DNA of 64,000 nt from Bacillus sp. NTK034 (GCF_017303275.1 NZ_JAFKOJ010000005.1:124001-188000), one strand, 5' to 3'; positions 32,360-42,995 are shown, numbered from the stretch's first letter. The notes: a model not told the origin generated them from the letters alone. Made by a program: numbers and translations.

Positions 32360-33946
32360 TCATTTTGGCAAGTAGACAGTAAACACCGTACCATTTTCTT
32401 CATTACTGTCAAATTCAATCATTCCGCCTAATGATCGTGCTTCATCGTTTACATTTCCAAGACCATATCCCCTATGTTTTCCCTTGGAAGAAAAACCGGT
32501 TTGAAAAATAAATGGCTTATCCTCATCCTTAATCCCCTTCCCATTGTCATTGATTTCAAAAATAATGTCATTTCCGATATCTGTCACAAAAAAATGAACC
32601 ATCTTTTCTTCTTTTTCTGCAACGGCATCAAATGCATTATTAATGAGATTTCCCAAAATAATGATCAGGGAAGATAGCTTGAATTTTTCCGGAAGGGATT
32701 CCAGCGAGCTTTCTGGATCAATAACAAAATTTATTTTCTTTTCCGACGCCTGCGCCATTTTTCCTAATAGTATGGCCTGGACTTTTTCATCCTGTATTTT
32801 TGATAGTAATAAATCTTCTTCTATCGAATGGATATGGTCCTCATTCTTAATAAACTCAATCGCTTCCTCCTTCTTATTCAGCTGCAGAAGGCCGAGAATG
32901 GCATAGAGCTTATTGGTAAACTCATGAGCTTGAGCTCTCAGGTCATCGGAATACTGTCTAACCTCTGATAGGGCATCAATCATATGCTTGATCTCTGTCC
33001 TGTCCCGGAAGCTGCCTACCATCCCTTTTCTTTGATTTTCTTCAAAGACAGGCTCAGTGTTGACAATCATAATTTTTTCCTTGTATTGAATTTCAACATT
33101 CTTTTGTTTTTCGCTGTTAGTAAGAATCTTTAACATGTCCGAGGAACAAATTACTTCAGATAGGGGCCTTCCTTCTGCCTGTGCCTCAATATCCAGCATT
33201 TGCTGTGCAGACGAGTTCATCATGGTGATATACCCTCGCTCATCCACAGCAATGATCCCTTCTCTCACCGATTGGAGAATAGCATTTCTTTCTCTATACA
33301 AAGCCGCGATTTCATATGGCTCCAGATTGAGTGTATCTTTGCGAATGCTGTTGGCCAGAAGGAAGCTTCCAATGATTCCTATAATTAAGATTAGGACGGA
33401 AGCTTTTAGAATTTTTGCGATGTCGCCCCAAATAGAAAGATATATCGCATCCATTTCATATAAGACAACGACTGTACCCTCGACTTTTTTATAAGGTCCA
33501 TAATCCACCATAACTGGGGCAACCGCTTTTAGCACCTTTCTGCCATTTTCTGTTGTTTGAAGTACGTAATAGCTCCCATAAGTAAGCGCTTTATCGAGAT
33601 TCTCATTATTCAGCTTATTATATAAGCCGTCTTCATCTGTTGAAGCAATCAGCCTCCCATCACGGCCCTGGAAAAATACAGTCATGGGTTTGGATTGATA
33701 TTTAATCTGGTCCATCAATATACTGATATCTTCATATCCGCCGCCATGCCGAAAGAAATCATGCAGGGCAGGCATATAAGACAGGGTCTTGGCCGTTTCC
33801 AAAGAAATTTCCCTCGCCTTTACCACATCATCAGCCTGCTTCATATAAATAAATAAGCCAGATAAAGACGTGATGATAAAAATAATCAGCATGAGGACCA
33901 ATCCCAGAATTTTCACCTTCAAAGAAACCTTTAGGATTTTTTTCAT
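32360..33946 (-). CDS. Sensor histidine kinase, CitA/DcuS/DctS family
   Basis: A 528-residue membrane kinase. TM1 lies at about 11-34, an extracellular PDC-like sensor at about 35-178, TM2 at about 182-200, a cytoplasmic PAS domain at about 215-325, and a phosphoacceptor His341 in AQAHEFTNKL. The ATPase domain has N-box NLINNAFDA, DNGKGI and GYGLGNV. This architecture senses external C4/C6 carboxylates. The start ATG has only a weak ribosome site. Citrate or tricarballylate is the likely ligand from context. Confidence 0.92.
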   Translation of the reverse strand: MKKILKVSLKVKILGLVLMLIIFIITSLSGLFIYMKQADDVVKAREISLETAKTLSYMPALHDFFRHGGGYEDISILMDQIKYQSKPMTVFFQGRDGRLIASTDEDGLYNKLNNENLDKALTYGSYYVLQTTENGRKVLKAVAPVMVDYGPYKKVEGTVVVLYEMDAIYLSIWGDIAKILKASVLILIIGIIGSFLLANSIRKDTLNLEPYEIAALYRERNAILQSVREGIIAVDERGYITMMNSSAQQMLDIEAQAEGRPLSEVICSSDMLKILTNSEKQKNVEIQYKEKIMIVNTEPVFEENQRKGMVGSFRDRTEIKHMIDALSEVRQYSDDLRAQAHEFTNKLYAILGLLQLNKKEEAIEFIKNEDHIHSIEEDLLLSKIQDEKVQAILLGKMAQASEKKINFVIDPESSLESLPEKFKLSSLIIILGNLINNAFDAVAEKEEKMVHFFVTDIGNDIIFEINDNGKGIKDEDKPFIFQTGFSSKGKHRGYGLGNVNDEARSLGGMIEFDSNEENGTVFTVYLPK

Positions 33947-34106
33947 TATATCTTCATCAGCTGTTCACTATATCCTATCTTTTTTCTATTATATTAGTAT
34001 AAATATTCAAAATTATCCATGAATCCTTCTTACTAGTCGGCCAATAAGAAAAGCGCTGGTGTTAGACAGTTATCAACGTTCAAAAGTTATTCTTATCATT
34101 AATTAA

Positions 34107-34156
34107 AAACCGCAGAATCGATTTGTCAGTCCTCTGACAGCTCGATTCTGCGGTTT
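34107..34156 (-). terminator. Strong terminator of murA
   Basis: A 15-bp perfect outer stem (AAACCGCAGAATCGA with its complement, 34107-34121 and 34142-34156) and an inner TGTCAG/CTGACA stem, followed on the minus strand by TTTAATTAA. It also insulates murA from the kinase gene. Confidence 0.85.
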
Positions 34157-34221
34157 CAGTTTGGTATGCGCGCAAGGCGACTATTTTGACGACTCGCAAT
34201 GGCCGCCTTGATTGGCATCAC

Positions 34222-35532
34222 TTATGCGTTCATGTCAGAAACAAGGCTGTTATTAACAGGTGTTTCTTCCACTTCTGTCACACGTTCGATATCTGCACCA
34301 AGTGCAGCAAGCTTTTCGTGGAAACTCACGTATCCGCGGTCAAGATGCTTCAGCTCTGTTACGCGTGTTACGCCATCTGCCACCAATCCAGTCAGGATCA
34401 AGGCTGCTGCTGCACGAAGATCAGTAGCGGCTACTTCTGCACCCTGCAGATTGCTTGGTCCGTTCATAATGACTGAACGGCCTTCAATTTTAATATCAGC
34501 GTTCATGCGGCGGAATTCCTCCACATGCATGAAACGGTTTTCGAATACAGTTTCCGTGATCACACTTGTACCCTGAGCGTGAAGCAATAGGGCCATCATC
34601 TGTGATTGCATGTCTGTCGGGAAGCCAGGGTGAGGCATTGTTTTAATATCAGCTGCCTTCAATTTATCTGGACCCAGCACACGGATTCCTTCAGCTTCTT
34701 CAATGAAGGTAACACCCATTTCTTCCATCTTGGCGATTAAAGAAGCGGAATGCTCAGGAACAGCACCCTTTACAAGAACGTCTCCTCCTGTAATGGCAGC
34801 TGCTACCATGAATGTACCTGCTTCAATGCGGTCAGGAATGATGTTGTGCTCTGCACCAAACAGTACGTCCACACCTTCAATGCGAATCGTGCCAGTTCCT
34901 GCCCCTTTAACCTTGGCACCCATTTTATTGAGGAAGTTAGCCAAGTCTACAATTTCCGGTTCCTTTGCTACGTTTTCCAAAATCGTTGTGCCTTTGGCTA
35001 ATGTTGCAGCCATCATAATGTTTTCCGTAGCACCAACGCTAGGGAAATCTAGATATATTTTTGCTCCATGCAAGCGGCCTTCTGGTGCTTCCGCTTCAAT
35101 AAAGCCATTACCAACCTTTACTTTCGCACCCATCGCTTCAAAGCCTTTTAAATGCTGGTCGATTGGGCGGGAACCGATTGCGCAGCCCCCTGGCAATGCC
35201 ACACGGGCACGGCCATTTCTTGCTAATAAAGATCCCATGACTAAAACTGAAGCACGCATTTTGCGTACATATTCAAAAGGTGCTTCTACCTTCAACTCTC
35301 GAGATGCATTTACTGTTACTGTATTATTTTCAAACTCCACTTCGGCGTTTAAATAGCGTAATACTTCATTAATAGTATATACATCGGAGAGTGTTGGGAC
35401 ATCACGAATTACGCTTTTGCCATCACTTGCTAACAGTGTTGCGGCGATAACCGGTAAGACAGCGTTTTTTGCTCCTTCTACTTTGACAGTACCGCTTAAC
35501 CTAATTCCGCCGCGGACGATGATTTTATCCAA
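34222..35532 (-). CDS. murA: UDP-N-acetylglucosamine 1-carboxyvinyltransferase MurA (MurAA)
   Basis: A 436-residue cytoplasmic enzyme that transfers enolpyruvate from PEP to UDP-GlcNAc, the first committed step of peptidoglycan synthesis. The fosfomycin target Cys117 is in [13 protein letters not shown], and the sequence follows B. subtilis MurAA closely throughout. The start is TTG, with GGAGGGG upstream. It lies downstream of ywmB with a 33-nt gap, as in B. subtilis. Confidence 0.97.
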   Translation of the reverse strand: MDKIIVRGGIRLSGTVKVEGAKNAVLPVIAATLLASDGKSVIRDVPTLSDVYTINEVLRYLNAEVEFENNTVTVNASRELKVEAPFEYVRKMRASVLVMGSLLARNGRARVALPGGCAIGSRPIDQHLKGFEAMGAKVKVGNGFIEAEAPEGRLHGAKIYLDFPSVGATENIMMAATLAKGTTILENVAKEPEIVDLANFLNKMGAKVKGAGTGTIRIEGVDVLFGAEHNIIPDRIEAGTFMVAAAITGGDVLVKGAVPEHSASLIAKMEEMGVTFIEEAEGIRVLGPDKLKAADIKTMPHPGFPTDMQSQMMALLLHAQGTSVITETVFENRFMHVEEFRRMNADIKIEGRSVIMNGPSNLQGAEVAATDLRAAAALILTGLVADGVTRVTELKHLDRGYVSFHEKLAALGADIERVTEVEETPVNNSLVSDMNA

Positions 35533-35565
35533 AGTGTATTCCCCTCCGCGTCCATTTTCTCTATA

Positions 35566-36309
35566 TTAATATTCAATCGTAATGATGGGTGTGCCAATAA
35601 CTATGTTTGTCTTGGCGCCCATTCCTTGTGTCCGTAATCCAAGCTGCATGTTCATTTTATTGCCATTTGTCTCAATGAATTCACCAAAAAGCGGTGAATT
35701 TGCTGATGCTGAAATAAATTGGTCCTCTTCTAGTGCTTCTATTTCTGTTGCATTAAAAGCTTCCAGCAATTGAGTTGCAGTATCAGGCAAAGACTTATTA
35801 ATCTTATCATTGAATTCACCCTGGATACAAGAGAAAATTGTGGCATTTCCTCGAAAAATGTCAGAAATCTTACTATTCAGTTCTGCAGCCAGTTCGCTTT
35901 GTTCTATCTTCCACCCCTGACCTTTGGCCTCATAAATCACATACGTCTGAACTTGACCTTTTGTGGGGGTCGATAAAACTTTTACTGCTTCTGACTGAGT
36001 ATCTGTTTTCATAATAATAGCTTCTGCTTCCCAAGACTTTTCTGATCTTTGAAAGCTCCATTCCCAATCAGGATATTTCGCCTGCAATTCATCGGTGAAT
36101 GCTTTCACTTCCCGAAGGGTTTGAAGATTTTCCATTTTTTCTCTCGCATGCAAAGTCCAATCTTTGATTAAAATATTCTCGCCCTGTAAAACCGAGGCCA
36201 TCGTTAACAGGTCAAGCTCCCCTTTGGCTACAGTCGTCTTATTCCCAATGATTATCATCATGAAACCAATAATGGCAATAATGGATAATGTAATGAATGA
36301 TTTTTTCAT
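35566..36309 (-). CDS. ywmB: YwmB family protein
   Basis: A 247-residue protein with an N-terminal membrane anchor or signal (FITLSIIAIIGFMMIIIG) and an extracellular domain assigned in databases to the YwmB 'TATA-box binding protein-like' fold; that refers to fold only, not to transcription. The ATG at 36307-36309 is used because GGAGGAG lies 7 nt upstream; a 315-codon reading adds a spurious N-terminus. The ywmB-murA pairing is conserved in bacilli. Function unknown. Confidence 0.88.
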   Translation of the reverse strand: MKKSFITLSIIAIIGFMMIIIGNKTTVAKGELDLLTMASVLQGENILIKDWTLHAREKMENLQTLREVKAFTDELQAKYPDWEWSFQRSEKSWEAEAIIMKTDTQSEAVKVLSTPTKGQVQTYVIYEAKGQGWKIEQSELAAELNSKISDIFRGNATIFSCIQGEFNDKINKSLPDTATQLLEAFNATEIEALEEDQFISASANSPLFGEFIETNGNKMNMQLGLRTQGMGAKTNIVIGTPIITIEY

Positions 36310-36581
36310 CTGTAAACTCCTCCCCTTAGTACCATTGTTACCAAGGATAGAGTGAGCATACTTGGGAATTGTCGTCACTTTTTGACAAACTGAAAAGGCA
36401 GCAAAATCACTGTTAATTCCATTGCTATTCCTGCCCTTTTTTGCATACTTTGAAAACCATTTCACAAGATAGTATGTATGCAGGAAAACAAGCAACAAAA
36501 AGATTTTACTCAATAATCTTCAAAAAGAAAACATGTATGAAGACCTATATTTATAAAAAATATGGCCATCAAATGCATCAC

Positions 36582-36833
36582 CTAAAGAAAGGTAATATTC
36601 TGCAGTATAAGCGGCAGCTGCTGGGACCATAGAAGATAGTCGAGAAAGAAGTTGCTTACGGCTGAACCAATCACAATAGAAAGCAGAACATATAATACAC
36701 GTGCCTGAAAAACATGATTTGCCCGCAATAGTGTTTCAAATCGCAATGCCTGAAGCGCCCACCAGGCCAGTGCAATAAACACCAGATGAGACATAATACT
36801 GATAAGTGCCTGCTGCCCAAATCCTGATATCAT
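36582..36833 (-). CDS. ywzB: DUF1146 membrane protein YwzB
   Basis: An 83-residue protein with two membrane segments (about 11-30 and 45-66) and the DUF1146 pattern ALAWWALQALRFE. AAGGGAGGG precedes the ATG. It lies between the nuo operon and ywmB-murA. Function unknown. It has no terminator of its own before ywmB, so read-through into ywmB-murA is possible. Confidence 0.85.
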   Translation of the reverse strand: MISGFGQQALISIMSHLVFIALAWWALQALRFETLLRANHVFQARVLYVLLSIVIGSAVSNFFLDYLLWSQQLPLILQNITFL

Positions 36834-37021
36834 CTTCTTCCCTCCCTTAAAAGTTTGCCACGTCGCTTACCTGTTTTGTGCGCTACAATACCATTTGACG
36901 TTTATACTATCAGGTAAGTTTCATAACTGGTTATTTTTTGAAAATTAAGTTTCTTTGTTTTTCGCAGATTATATGTCCATTATATCGAATTGTCGAAAAA
37001 ACACGAAGTTTAAATAGAGAC

Positions 37022-37050
37022 AAACAAAAAGAAGGGGAAAATTCCCCCTC
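37022..37050 (-). terminator. Terminator of the nuo operon
   Basis: GGGGAA and TTCCCC (37034-37047) form a tight hairpin followed on the minus strand by TTCTTTTTG. It closes the nuoA-nuoN transcript. Confidence 0.8.
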
Positions 37051-37112
37051 CTATTAATACCCCTTTTTGGTACAGCTTTTTAAAACTCCCATTTTAAAAA
37101 GTGATTTCTACT

Positions 37113-38627
37113 TTATTGAAAGAAATCAGTAAACTGGTTGAAATTGCCCTGCAGGAAGTCGAATGCAATATTTGGTGCAACTCCAAACAGGATGGTTGCT
37201 GCCAGGCTGATGCCGATAACAGCTGTTAATGCAGCTGGGATCTTAACCTTTCCTGTATCAGCTGCTGGCCTGAAGAACATCTGCACCATTACGCCGAAGT
37301 AATAGAAGTATGAAACGACTGTTGTCGCAATCATAATCGATACCAATACATAATGGCCTTCATTCGGCACTAAGGCACCCATAAAGATATTCAGTTTGCC
37401 AATAAAGCCGGCTGTTCCCGGAATTCCCGCAAGTGACAGCAAGAAGATGGCCATGGCAATGGCCAGAAACGGCGCCCGGCGGTATAATCCCGCAAATTGA
37501 CTGATATCTTCAGATCCCGATTTATGTGTCACATGCTGGATGATCGCAAAAGCACCCAAGTTCATAAATAAGTAGGCTCCCAGATAGAACCAGAGTGTAT
37601 CAAACATGAACAGTGACATGCTCGCAATGACGACTAGCAGATAACCAGCCTGAGCAATACTGGAATAGGCAAACAAACGCTTGATATTTCGCTGCCTTAA
37701 CGCAATCAGGTTCCCAATAATCATCGTGGCTCCTGCCAGGAAGGCAATGTAATCCTGGAGAGCAAGAATCATTGGCAGCCCCTGTGCATCACCGGATGGT
37801 GCATTCGCAAAGATTGAGAACAGGATGCGGATAATAATGATGAACCCGGCTGTTTTGGAAACAACACTTAAAAAAGCTGTTACAGGTGTAGGTGCGCCCT
37901 GGTACACATCAGGCGCCCACATATGGAACGGTGCTGCTGCCAATTTGAAAGAAAGTCCCACCACAATCATAAAAAACGCAAGGCCAAGCAGGTAAATATG
38001 CTGCTCGTTATAGACGGATGTCAAAAATCCTGCCATTTCCTTTAAGTTCGTAGTTCCAGTTAAACCGTATACATAACTCATTCCAAACAAAGTGATCGCT
38101 GTGGCGATACTGCCATTTATCACATATTTCATGGCAGATTCATTTGAATGCAGATTTCGTTTTCTCATGCCTGCCAAAATGTAGGACGAGATGGAAAGCA
38201 GCTCAAGTCCCACAAACAGGGTAATTAAGTCGCCGCTTGAAGACATGATCATCGCTCCAAGTAATGCAGCCATGAAGAGATAGAAAAATTCCCCCCTGAA
38301 TTCTTCCAATCCTTCATTTGGCTCATAGCCAATGGCAATCAGCAGTACCATTGCCGATCCAATCAAAAGCAGCAGCTTAAAAGCTTTTGCAAAGGAATCA
38401 AGCCTGAACGTATCAAGCAAAATGGATTCCGGTCCATGTCCGATAAGGCCCAATAAGGAAACAAGCGCTGCCAGAATGCCGGCAAAGCCGACCCAGCCGA
38501 GAACTTTTCGGCTTTGTGATTTCGGCATAAATAAATCCATTAGTGAAAGAGCGGTCGCAACACCAAGGATGATGAACTCTGGCGTCATAATGCCCCATTC
38601 ATATGATAATAATGTTTCGAGATCCAT
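37113..38627 (-). CDS. nuoN: NADH-quinone oxidoreductase subunit N
   Basis: A 504-residue antiporter-like membrane subunit of complex I with about 14 membrane segments. Conserved Mrp-type signatures include AAPFHMWAPDVYQGAPTPVTAFLS and KRLFAYSSIAQAGYLL, which hold the channel lysines. It translocates one proton per cycle in the membrane arm. It is the last gene of the operon, 6 nt after nuoM. Confidence 0.96.
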   Translation of the reverse strand: MDLETLLSYEWGIMTPEFIILGVATALSLMDLFMPKSQSRKVLGWVGFAGILAALVSLLGLIGHGPESILLDTFRLDSFAKAFKLLLLIGSAMVLLIAIGYEPNEGLEEFRGEFFYLFMAALLGAMIMSSSGDLITLFVGLELLSISSYILAGMRKRNLHSNESAMKYVINGSIATAITLFGMSYVYGLTGTTNLKEMAGFLTSVYNEQHIYLLGLAFFMIVVGLSFKLAAAPFHMWAPDVYQGAPTPVTAFLSVVSKTAGFIIIIRILFSIFANAPSGDAQGLPMILALQDYIAFLAGATMIIGNLIALRQRNIKRLFAYSSIAQAGYLLVVIASMSLFMFDTLWFYLGAYLFMNLGAFAIIQHVTHKSGSEDISQFAGLYRRAPFLAIAMAIFLLSLAGIPGTAGFIGKLNIFMGALVPNEGHYVLVSIMIATTVVSYFYYFGVMVQMFFRPAADTGKVKIPAALTAVIGISLAATILFGVAPNIAFDFLQGNFNQFTDFFQ

Positions 38628-38633
38628 CCTTCA

Positions 38634-40151
38634 TCACCCTCCTATCCCCAGCATGATCGTTTCAAGTGTTGATGTCAGCGGTTCACTCAGTACACTTGGA
38701 TAAACACCAATCAGGACAATTAAGCCGAATAAGACCAGGACAGGCACGAACTCAAACTTTTTCATATCCGTAACGCCGGCAAAGTCTCTATGCGCTTTGC
38801 CGTAAGTGATGCCCAGTACCGCGCGAAGCAGGTAAACTGCTGTCATAATGATTCCGATTGTACCGACTGCAGCAAGAATCGGCATTTCTCTAAATAAGCC
38901 AAGGAAGGCCATAAATTCACTTACAAATCCTGACATGCCAGGCAAACCAAGTGAAGCCATAGCCCCTGCAAGCAGGAAGCCTGCTGTAATCGGCATCCCT
39001 TTTGCCAAACCGCCGAGATTTTGAATATTGGAGGTTTGAACTCGTTCATAAAACACACCGACAAGGAAGAATAAAAGCGCTGCGATTAACCCGTGAGAAA
39101 CAACCTGGAAAATCGCCCCCTGGATTCCTGCCTCATTTAATGCGCCTAACCCGATTAAAACGATTCCCATGTGGGAAATAGAAGAGTAGGCAAGCACCAT
39201 TTTAAAGTCGGTCTGAACAAACGCCAGGAACGCTCCATACAGTAAATTCACGACTCCGAGCACAGCCAGCCAAACAGCCAGGCTTTGGAATTGCTCAGGA
39301 AATATCCCCATGCCGAAGCGGATTAAGCCGAATGCCCCTATTTTCAAAAGCACCCCAGCGTGCAGCATGACGATTGATGGCGGAGCTTGTACGTGCACCC
39401 TTACCATCCAGCTGTGCAGCGGGAATATAGGAAGCTTCACTCCAAATGCAATTAAAAGCGCAATCAGCATGCCCATTTTCATATTTTCAGAGATTGGCGC
39501 AACCAGCTGCGGATTATCCGCGTTCATTGCGGCCATCAAAGCATCAATATTAGCTGTGCCAGTTCGGGCAAACAGCACCATAATGACAATCAGCAGAACA
39601 GCAGATCCAAGTCCGTTATAGATCAGGAAGCTGTATGCTGCATTTTCCTTTTCAAAGTAACCCCATTTTCCGATCAGGAAGAAGGTCGGAATCAAGGTTA
39701 TTTCAAAGAAGATAAAGAAAAGAATCAGGTTTTCAGCTGCAAATACACCCAGCATGCCGACTTCAAGCAGCAGGAACAGCATGAAATAGCCCTTCCATTC
39801 TTTTTTAATATGAATAGAAGCAATAGCTGCCAGTGTTGAAAGCACAGCTGTGAGCACAACCATGATTAATGAAAATCCATCCAGCCCCAGTTCATAATCA
39901 ATGGAAAAAAGGTTGCCCAGCTGGCCGGAATCTCCAAACTGAATCCAGCTGACTTTTTCATTCAGCTGTTCCAAGCCTGCACCTGCACGGTATTGAAAAT
40001 AGGCTATCAGCGCCAATACCAGTGCCGGAATGGTAGCCAGGAAACCAACGGCCTTGATCAATGATTCCTGTGTTTTCGGCAGGAATGATAATACTAAAAT
40101 ACCAAGCAGCGGGGAGAAAACTAAAATGGATAGAAAATAAGCTAAGTTCAT
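38634..40151 (-). CDS. nuoM: NADH-quinone oxidoreductase subunit M
   Basis: A 505-residue antiporter-like subunit with about 14 membrane segments. Visible signatures are KLPIFPLHSWMVRVHVQAPP and KMVLAYSSISHMGIVLIG, plus Glu in the early helix FFIFFEITLIPTFFLIG. It forms the middle proton channel of the membrane arm. The start overlaps the nuoL stop by 4 nt (ATGA), with a strong GGGGGG site upstream. Confidence 0.96.
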   Translation of the reverse strand: MNLAYFLSILVFSPLLGILVLSFLPKTQESLIKAVGFLATIPALVLALIAYFQYRAGAGLEQLNEKVSWIQFGDSGQLGNLFSIDYELGLDGFSLIMVVLTAVLSTLAAIASIHIKKEWKGYFMLFLLLEVGMLGVFAAENLILFFIFFEITLIPTFFLIGKWGYFEKENAAYSFLIYNGLGSAVLLIVIMVLFARTGTANIDALMAAMNADNPQLVAPISENMKMGMLIALLIAFGVKLPIFPLHSWMVRVHVQAPPSIVMLHAGVLLKIGAFGLIRFGMGIFPEQFQSLAVWLAVLGVVNLLYGAFLAFVQTDFKMVLAYSSISHMGIVLIGLGALNEAGIQGAIFQVVSHGLIAALLFFLVGVFYERVQTSNIQNLGGLAKGMPITAGFLLAGAMASLGLPGMSGFVSEFMAFLGLFREMPILAAVGTIGIIMTAVYLLRAVLGITYGKAHRDFAGVTDMKKFEFVPVLVLFGLIVLIGVYPSVLSEPLTSTLETIMLGIGG

Positions 40152-42016
40152 TTTAAGTACCCCCCTGAAAACGCATAGATGACTACTAAAATAGCAAGCC
40201 CGACAAACGCCACTGTTCCGTAAGTCTGAATCTGGCCATTTTGAAATTTAGAACCAAGTCTTCCGAGTGCAGACGCGATTCCAGTTACGCTCTTTACAAG
40301 TCCTTCAACCAGGAACACTTCCAGGAAGCGCAGGAATGAGCTAAAGAATTTCACACCATTTACTACTGTCAGCGAATAGAATTCATCAATATAGTATTTA
40401 TTGTACAGAACACTGTATGAAAGCGGCATTCTGCTTGTAAGCCAATCGCGGGCAAGCGAACGTTTGCCATACATTAGCCAGGCAAGGAAAATTCCCAGCA
40501 GGGAAACAGCAGTGGCGACAATCATTATCCATGCAGGCCCCTCAATATGGCCATGACCCAGAGCATGGTTATCTTCCACGAGCCAATCACCAAGAAATGT
40601 ACCAAACCATGGTGTATTCACATATCCAGCCACTACAGCCAGCACCCCTAGGGCCACCATTGGCAGCGTCATAACACCAGGCGACTCGTGAACATTTTTC
40701 ATATCGGTTCTTGCTTCACCAGCGAAAACCATAAAAAACAGACGGAACATATAAAATGCCGTAAAGAACGCAGCAATCACCGCTAGCCAGAACAGCACTG
40801 TATTCCCATGTGCCCAGGCAGCAATTAAAATCTCATCTTTACTGAAGAATCCTGAAAATAATGGAACCCCGCTGATCGCCAGTGTCCCAATCAGGAATAG
40901 AGGGCCAGTCACGCGCAGCTTTTTCCATAATCCGCCCATATGTTCAATATTCTGTGTATGAACCGCGTGGATGACACTTCCGGCTGCTAGAAACAGCAAG
41001 GCTTTGAAAAAGGCATGTGTCATTAAATGGAATACACCGGCTACATATCCGGCAGAACCCAGCGCCAGCATCATATAGCCAAGCTGGCTGACGGTTGAAT
41101 AAGCGAGCACCCGCTTAATATCCTTTTGGACCAGGCCGATGCTTGCTGCAAAAATGGCTGTGAACGCCCCAATTACAGCAACTGTCATCAATGCTGTTTC
41201 ACTTGCAGTAAACAGCGGGAACAACGCTGCCACTAAATACACACCTGCAGCTACCATTGTCGCAGCATGGATTAATGCGGAGACCGGCGTCGGTCCTTCC
41301 ATTGCGTCCGGAAGCCAGGTATGCAGCGGGAACTGGCCCGATTTACCGACAGCCCCTACAAAAATAAGAATGGCTGTTAATGTAATCATTGTGCCCGAAA
41401 TGGCACCAGCTTCAACAGCTGCAAAAATTTCATCATACTCAAAGCTGCCAGCCTGCCAGAATAACAGAATCATTCCGATCAAAAGGCCGACGTCTCCAAT
41501 ACGGGTCATGATAAATGCTTTTTTAGCCGCAGCCTTTGCTTCCTCTTTGAAAAAATAGAAACCGATCAGCAGGAAGGAACCCAGTCCGACAAGCTCCCAG
41601 AAGAAATACGTCTGAAGCAGATTAGGCGAGATGACAAGGCCCAGCATGGCAAATGTAAATAACCCTAAATAAGCATAGAAAACAGGGAAGCGGTCATCAC
41701 CCTGCATATAGCCTTTCGAATACGTATGTACCAGGAAACTGACAAGTGATACAATCACCAGCATCAGTGCATTTAACTGATTAACTTCAAAACCCGCTGT
41801 TAACTGAACATCCCCTATAGTCAGCCAAACGCCTTCTGCTTTAAAAGTTGGTGCCGAAAACCGGTCAAATAGCACCAATATTGAATAGACAAGCGATGCC
41901 AGGGAAAACAGAATTCCTATATATGCACTCGCTTCTTTTAGCCGTTTGCCGAATAAAATAAGGAACAAAAACGATAAAAGCGGGAAAAGCGGTATGATCC
42001 ATGCATTCTCCATCAT
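40148..42016 (-). CDS. nuoL: NADH-quinone oxidoreductase subunit L
   Basis: A 622-residue distal antiporter-like subunit. The core signatures GKSGQFPLHTWLPDAMEGPTP and KRVLAYSTVSQLGYMML are present, and the C-terminus carries the long lateral helix that runs along the membrane arm. The ATG at 42014-42016 is chosen, with AAGGGG upstream; a reading 34 codons longer has no ribosome site. About 146 nt without a gene precede it after nuoK. Confidence 0.95.
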   Translation of the reverse strand: MMENAWIIPLFPLLSFLFLILFGKRLKEASAYIGILFSLASLVYSILVLFDRFSAPTFKAEGVWLTIGDVQLTAGFEVNQLNALMLVIVSLVSFLVHTYSKGYMQGDDRFPVFYAYLGLFTFAMLGLVISPNLLQTYFFWELVGLGSFLLIGFYFFKEEAKAAAKKAFIMTRIGDVGLLIGMILLFWQAGSFEYDEIFAAVEAGAISGTMITLTAILIFVGAVGKSGQFPLHTWLPDAMEGPTPVSALIHAATMVAAGVYLVAALFPLFTASETALMTVAVIGAFTAIFAASIGLVQKDIKRVLAYSTVSQLGYMMLALGSAGYVAGVFHLMTHAFFKALLFLAAGSVIHAVHTQNIEHMGGLWKKLRVTGPLFLIGTLAISGVPLFSGFFSKDEILIAAWAHGNTVLFWLAVIAAFFTAFYMFRLFFMVFAGEARTDMKNVHESPGVMTLPMVALGVLAVVAGYVNTPWFGTFLGDWLVEDNHALGHGHIEGPAWIMIVATAVSLLGIFLAWLMYGKRSLARDWLTSRMPLSYSVLYNKYYIDEFYSLTVVNGVKFFSSFLRFLEVFLVEGLVKSVTGIASALGRLGSKFQNGQIQTYGTVAFVGLAILVVIYAFSGGYLK

Positions 42017-42162
42017 TATCACAATCCCCTTTTTTGAACACGCCCTAATGCTTGGCGTGTCAGATTGGGACCTTATTATCAGGTCCATAAAGGCGGCGCC
42101 ATTTATGGCAGCCTTCACTACTCTCTATTCTCAGCCAGTCCGGCTGTATTTTTCACAGTCTT

Positions 42163-42477
42163 TTAGTGCTTCATAGCATCCATTTCATCAATGTTAACAC
42201 TCTTCTTATTACGATACAGGGCAATTAATATCGCCAGGCCAACTGCTGCTTCTGCTGCTGCAACAGTAATTGTAAACAAAGCAAATATCTGGCCTGTTAT
42301 GGATGGCATTATGCCGTATTTGCTGAATGCCACCAGATTAATATTGACAGCATTCAGCATTAGTTCGATCGAGATCAGGACGATCACGGTATTCCGCTTG
42401 GTCAAGGCACCATACAGCCCGATGCAAAAGAGAATTAAAGCCAAAGCCAGGTAGGCTTGAACTGGAACTGCACTCAT
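42163..42477 (-). CDS. nuoK: NADH-quinone oxidoreductase subunit K
   Basis: A 104-residue subunit with three membrane segments. Conserved glutamates lie in [12 protein letters not shown] and in [12 protein letters not shown], part of the E-channel that couples quinone reduction to proton movement. The start overlaps nuoJ by 4 nt (ATGA), so translation is coupled. Confidence 0.96.
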   Translation of the reverse strand: MSAVPVQAYLALALILFCIGLYGALTKRNTVIVLISIELMLNAVNINLVAFSKYGIMPSITGQIFALFTITVAAAEAAVGLAILIALYRNKKSVNIDEMDAMKH

Positions 42478-42995
42478 TCCTTTTCCGCCTCCTTCTCATC
42501 ATCTCTTTTGGCCAAAACAATGGAGCCGATCAAAGCGACCAATAATAGAACAGATGTAACTTCAAACGGAATAATGAATTTTGAATAAAGCTCAATTCCA
42601 ATTTGCTCTGTATTATTGACATGAAGGTCATTCGGCGCAGACGGCAAATCAAGGTTATATATCCCGATGTAGACTGCGAAAGCAAAGCCGAGTACACCCA
42701 GGAATAATAACAGCTTTCTCCAGCGGCCTGTTTTCGGCTCGCTTGTATCATTATGGCGTGTCAGCATGATTCCGAACAGCATGATAATGGTGATGGCACC
42801 GGAGTAAATTAAGATCTGGACTGCAGCCAGGAATTCAGCTGAAAGCAGCACATAAATTCCGGCAATGCTTACAAATGTAAAAACCAGGGCGACAACCATA
42901 TGCACGACTTTGGTAAGGTTCAATAAAAGCACGCCGCCGATGACCGCAACTAAAGCTAGAGACATAAACGCTAAAAACTCACCTGAAAACGTCAT
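42474..42995 (-). CDS. nuoJ: NADH-quinone oxidoreductase subunit J
   Basis: A 173-residue subunit with five membrane segments. The mobile third-helix region is visible as [21 protein letters not shown], with the conserved tyrosine. It takes part in the conformational coupling of complex I. The start overlaps the nuoI stop by 4 nt. Confidence 0.95.
   Translation of the reverse strand: MTFSGEFLAFMSLALVAVIGGVLLLNLTKVVHMVVALVFTFVSIAGIYVLLSAEFLAAVQILIYSGAITIIMLFGIMLTRHNDTSEPKTGRWRKLLLFLGVLGFAFAVYIGIYNLDLPSAPNDLHVNNTEQIGIELYSKFIIPFEVTSVLLLVALIGSIVLAKRDDEKEAEKE

Noticed and set aside
24430-34221. Prophage or integrative element
   Set aside because: No integrase, recombinase, structural phage gene, tRNA target or flanking direct repeat is visible.
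34703-35356. Long plus-strand open frame of 217 codons opposite murA
   Set aside because: It is the antisense shadow of a conserved enzyme gene, has no ribosome site and gives low-complexity protein.
36310-36513. N-terminal extension of YwmB to 315 residues
   Set aside because: A strong GGAGGAG site and a signal peptide mark the ATG at 36307-36309; the extension has no ribosome site.
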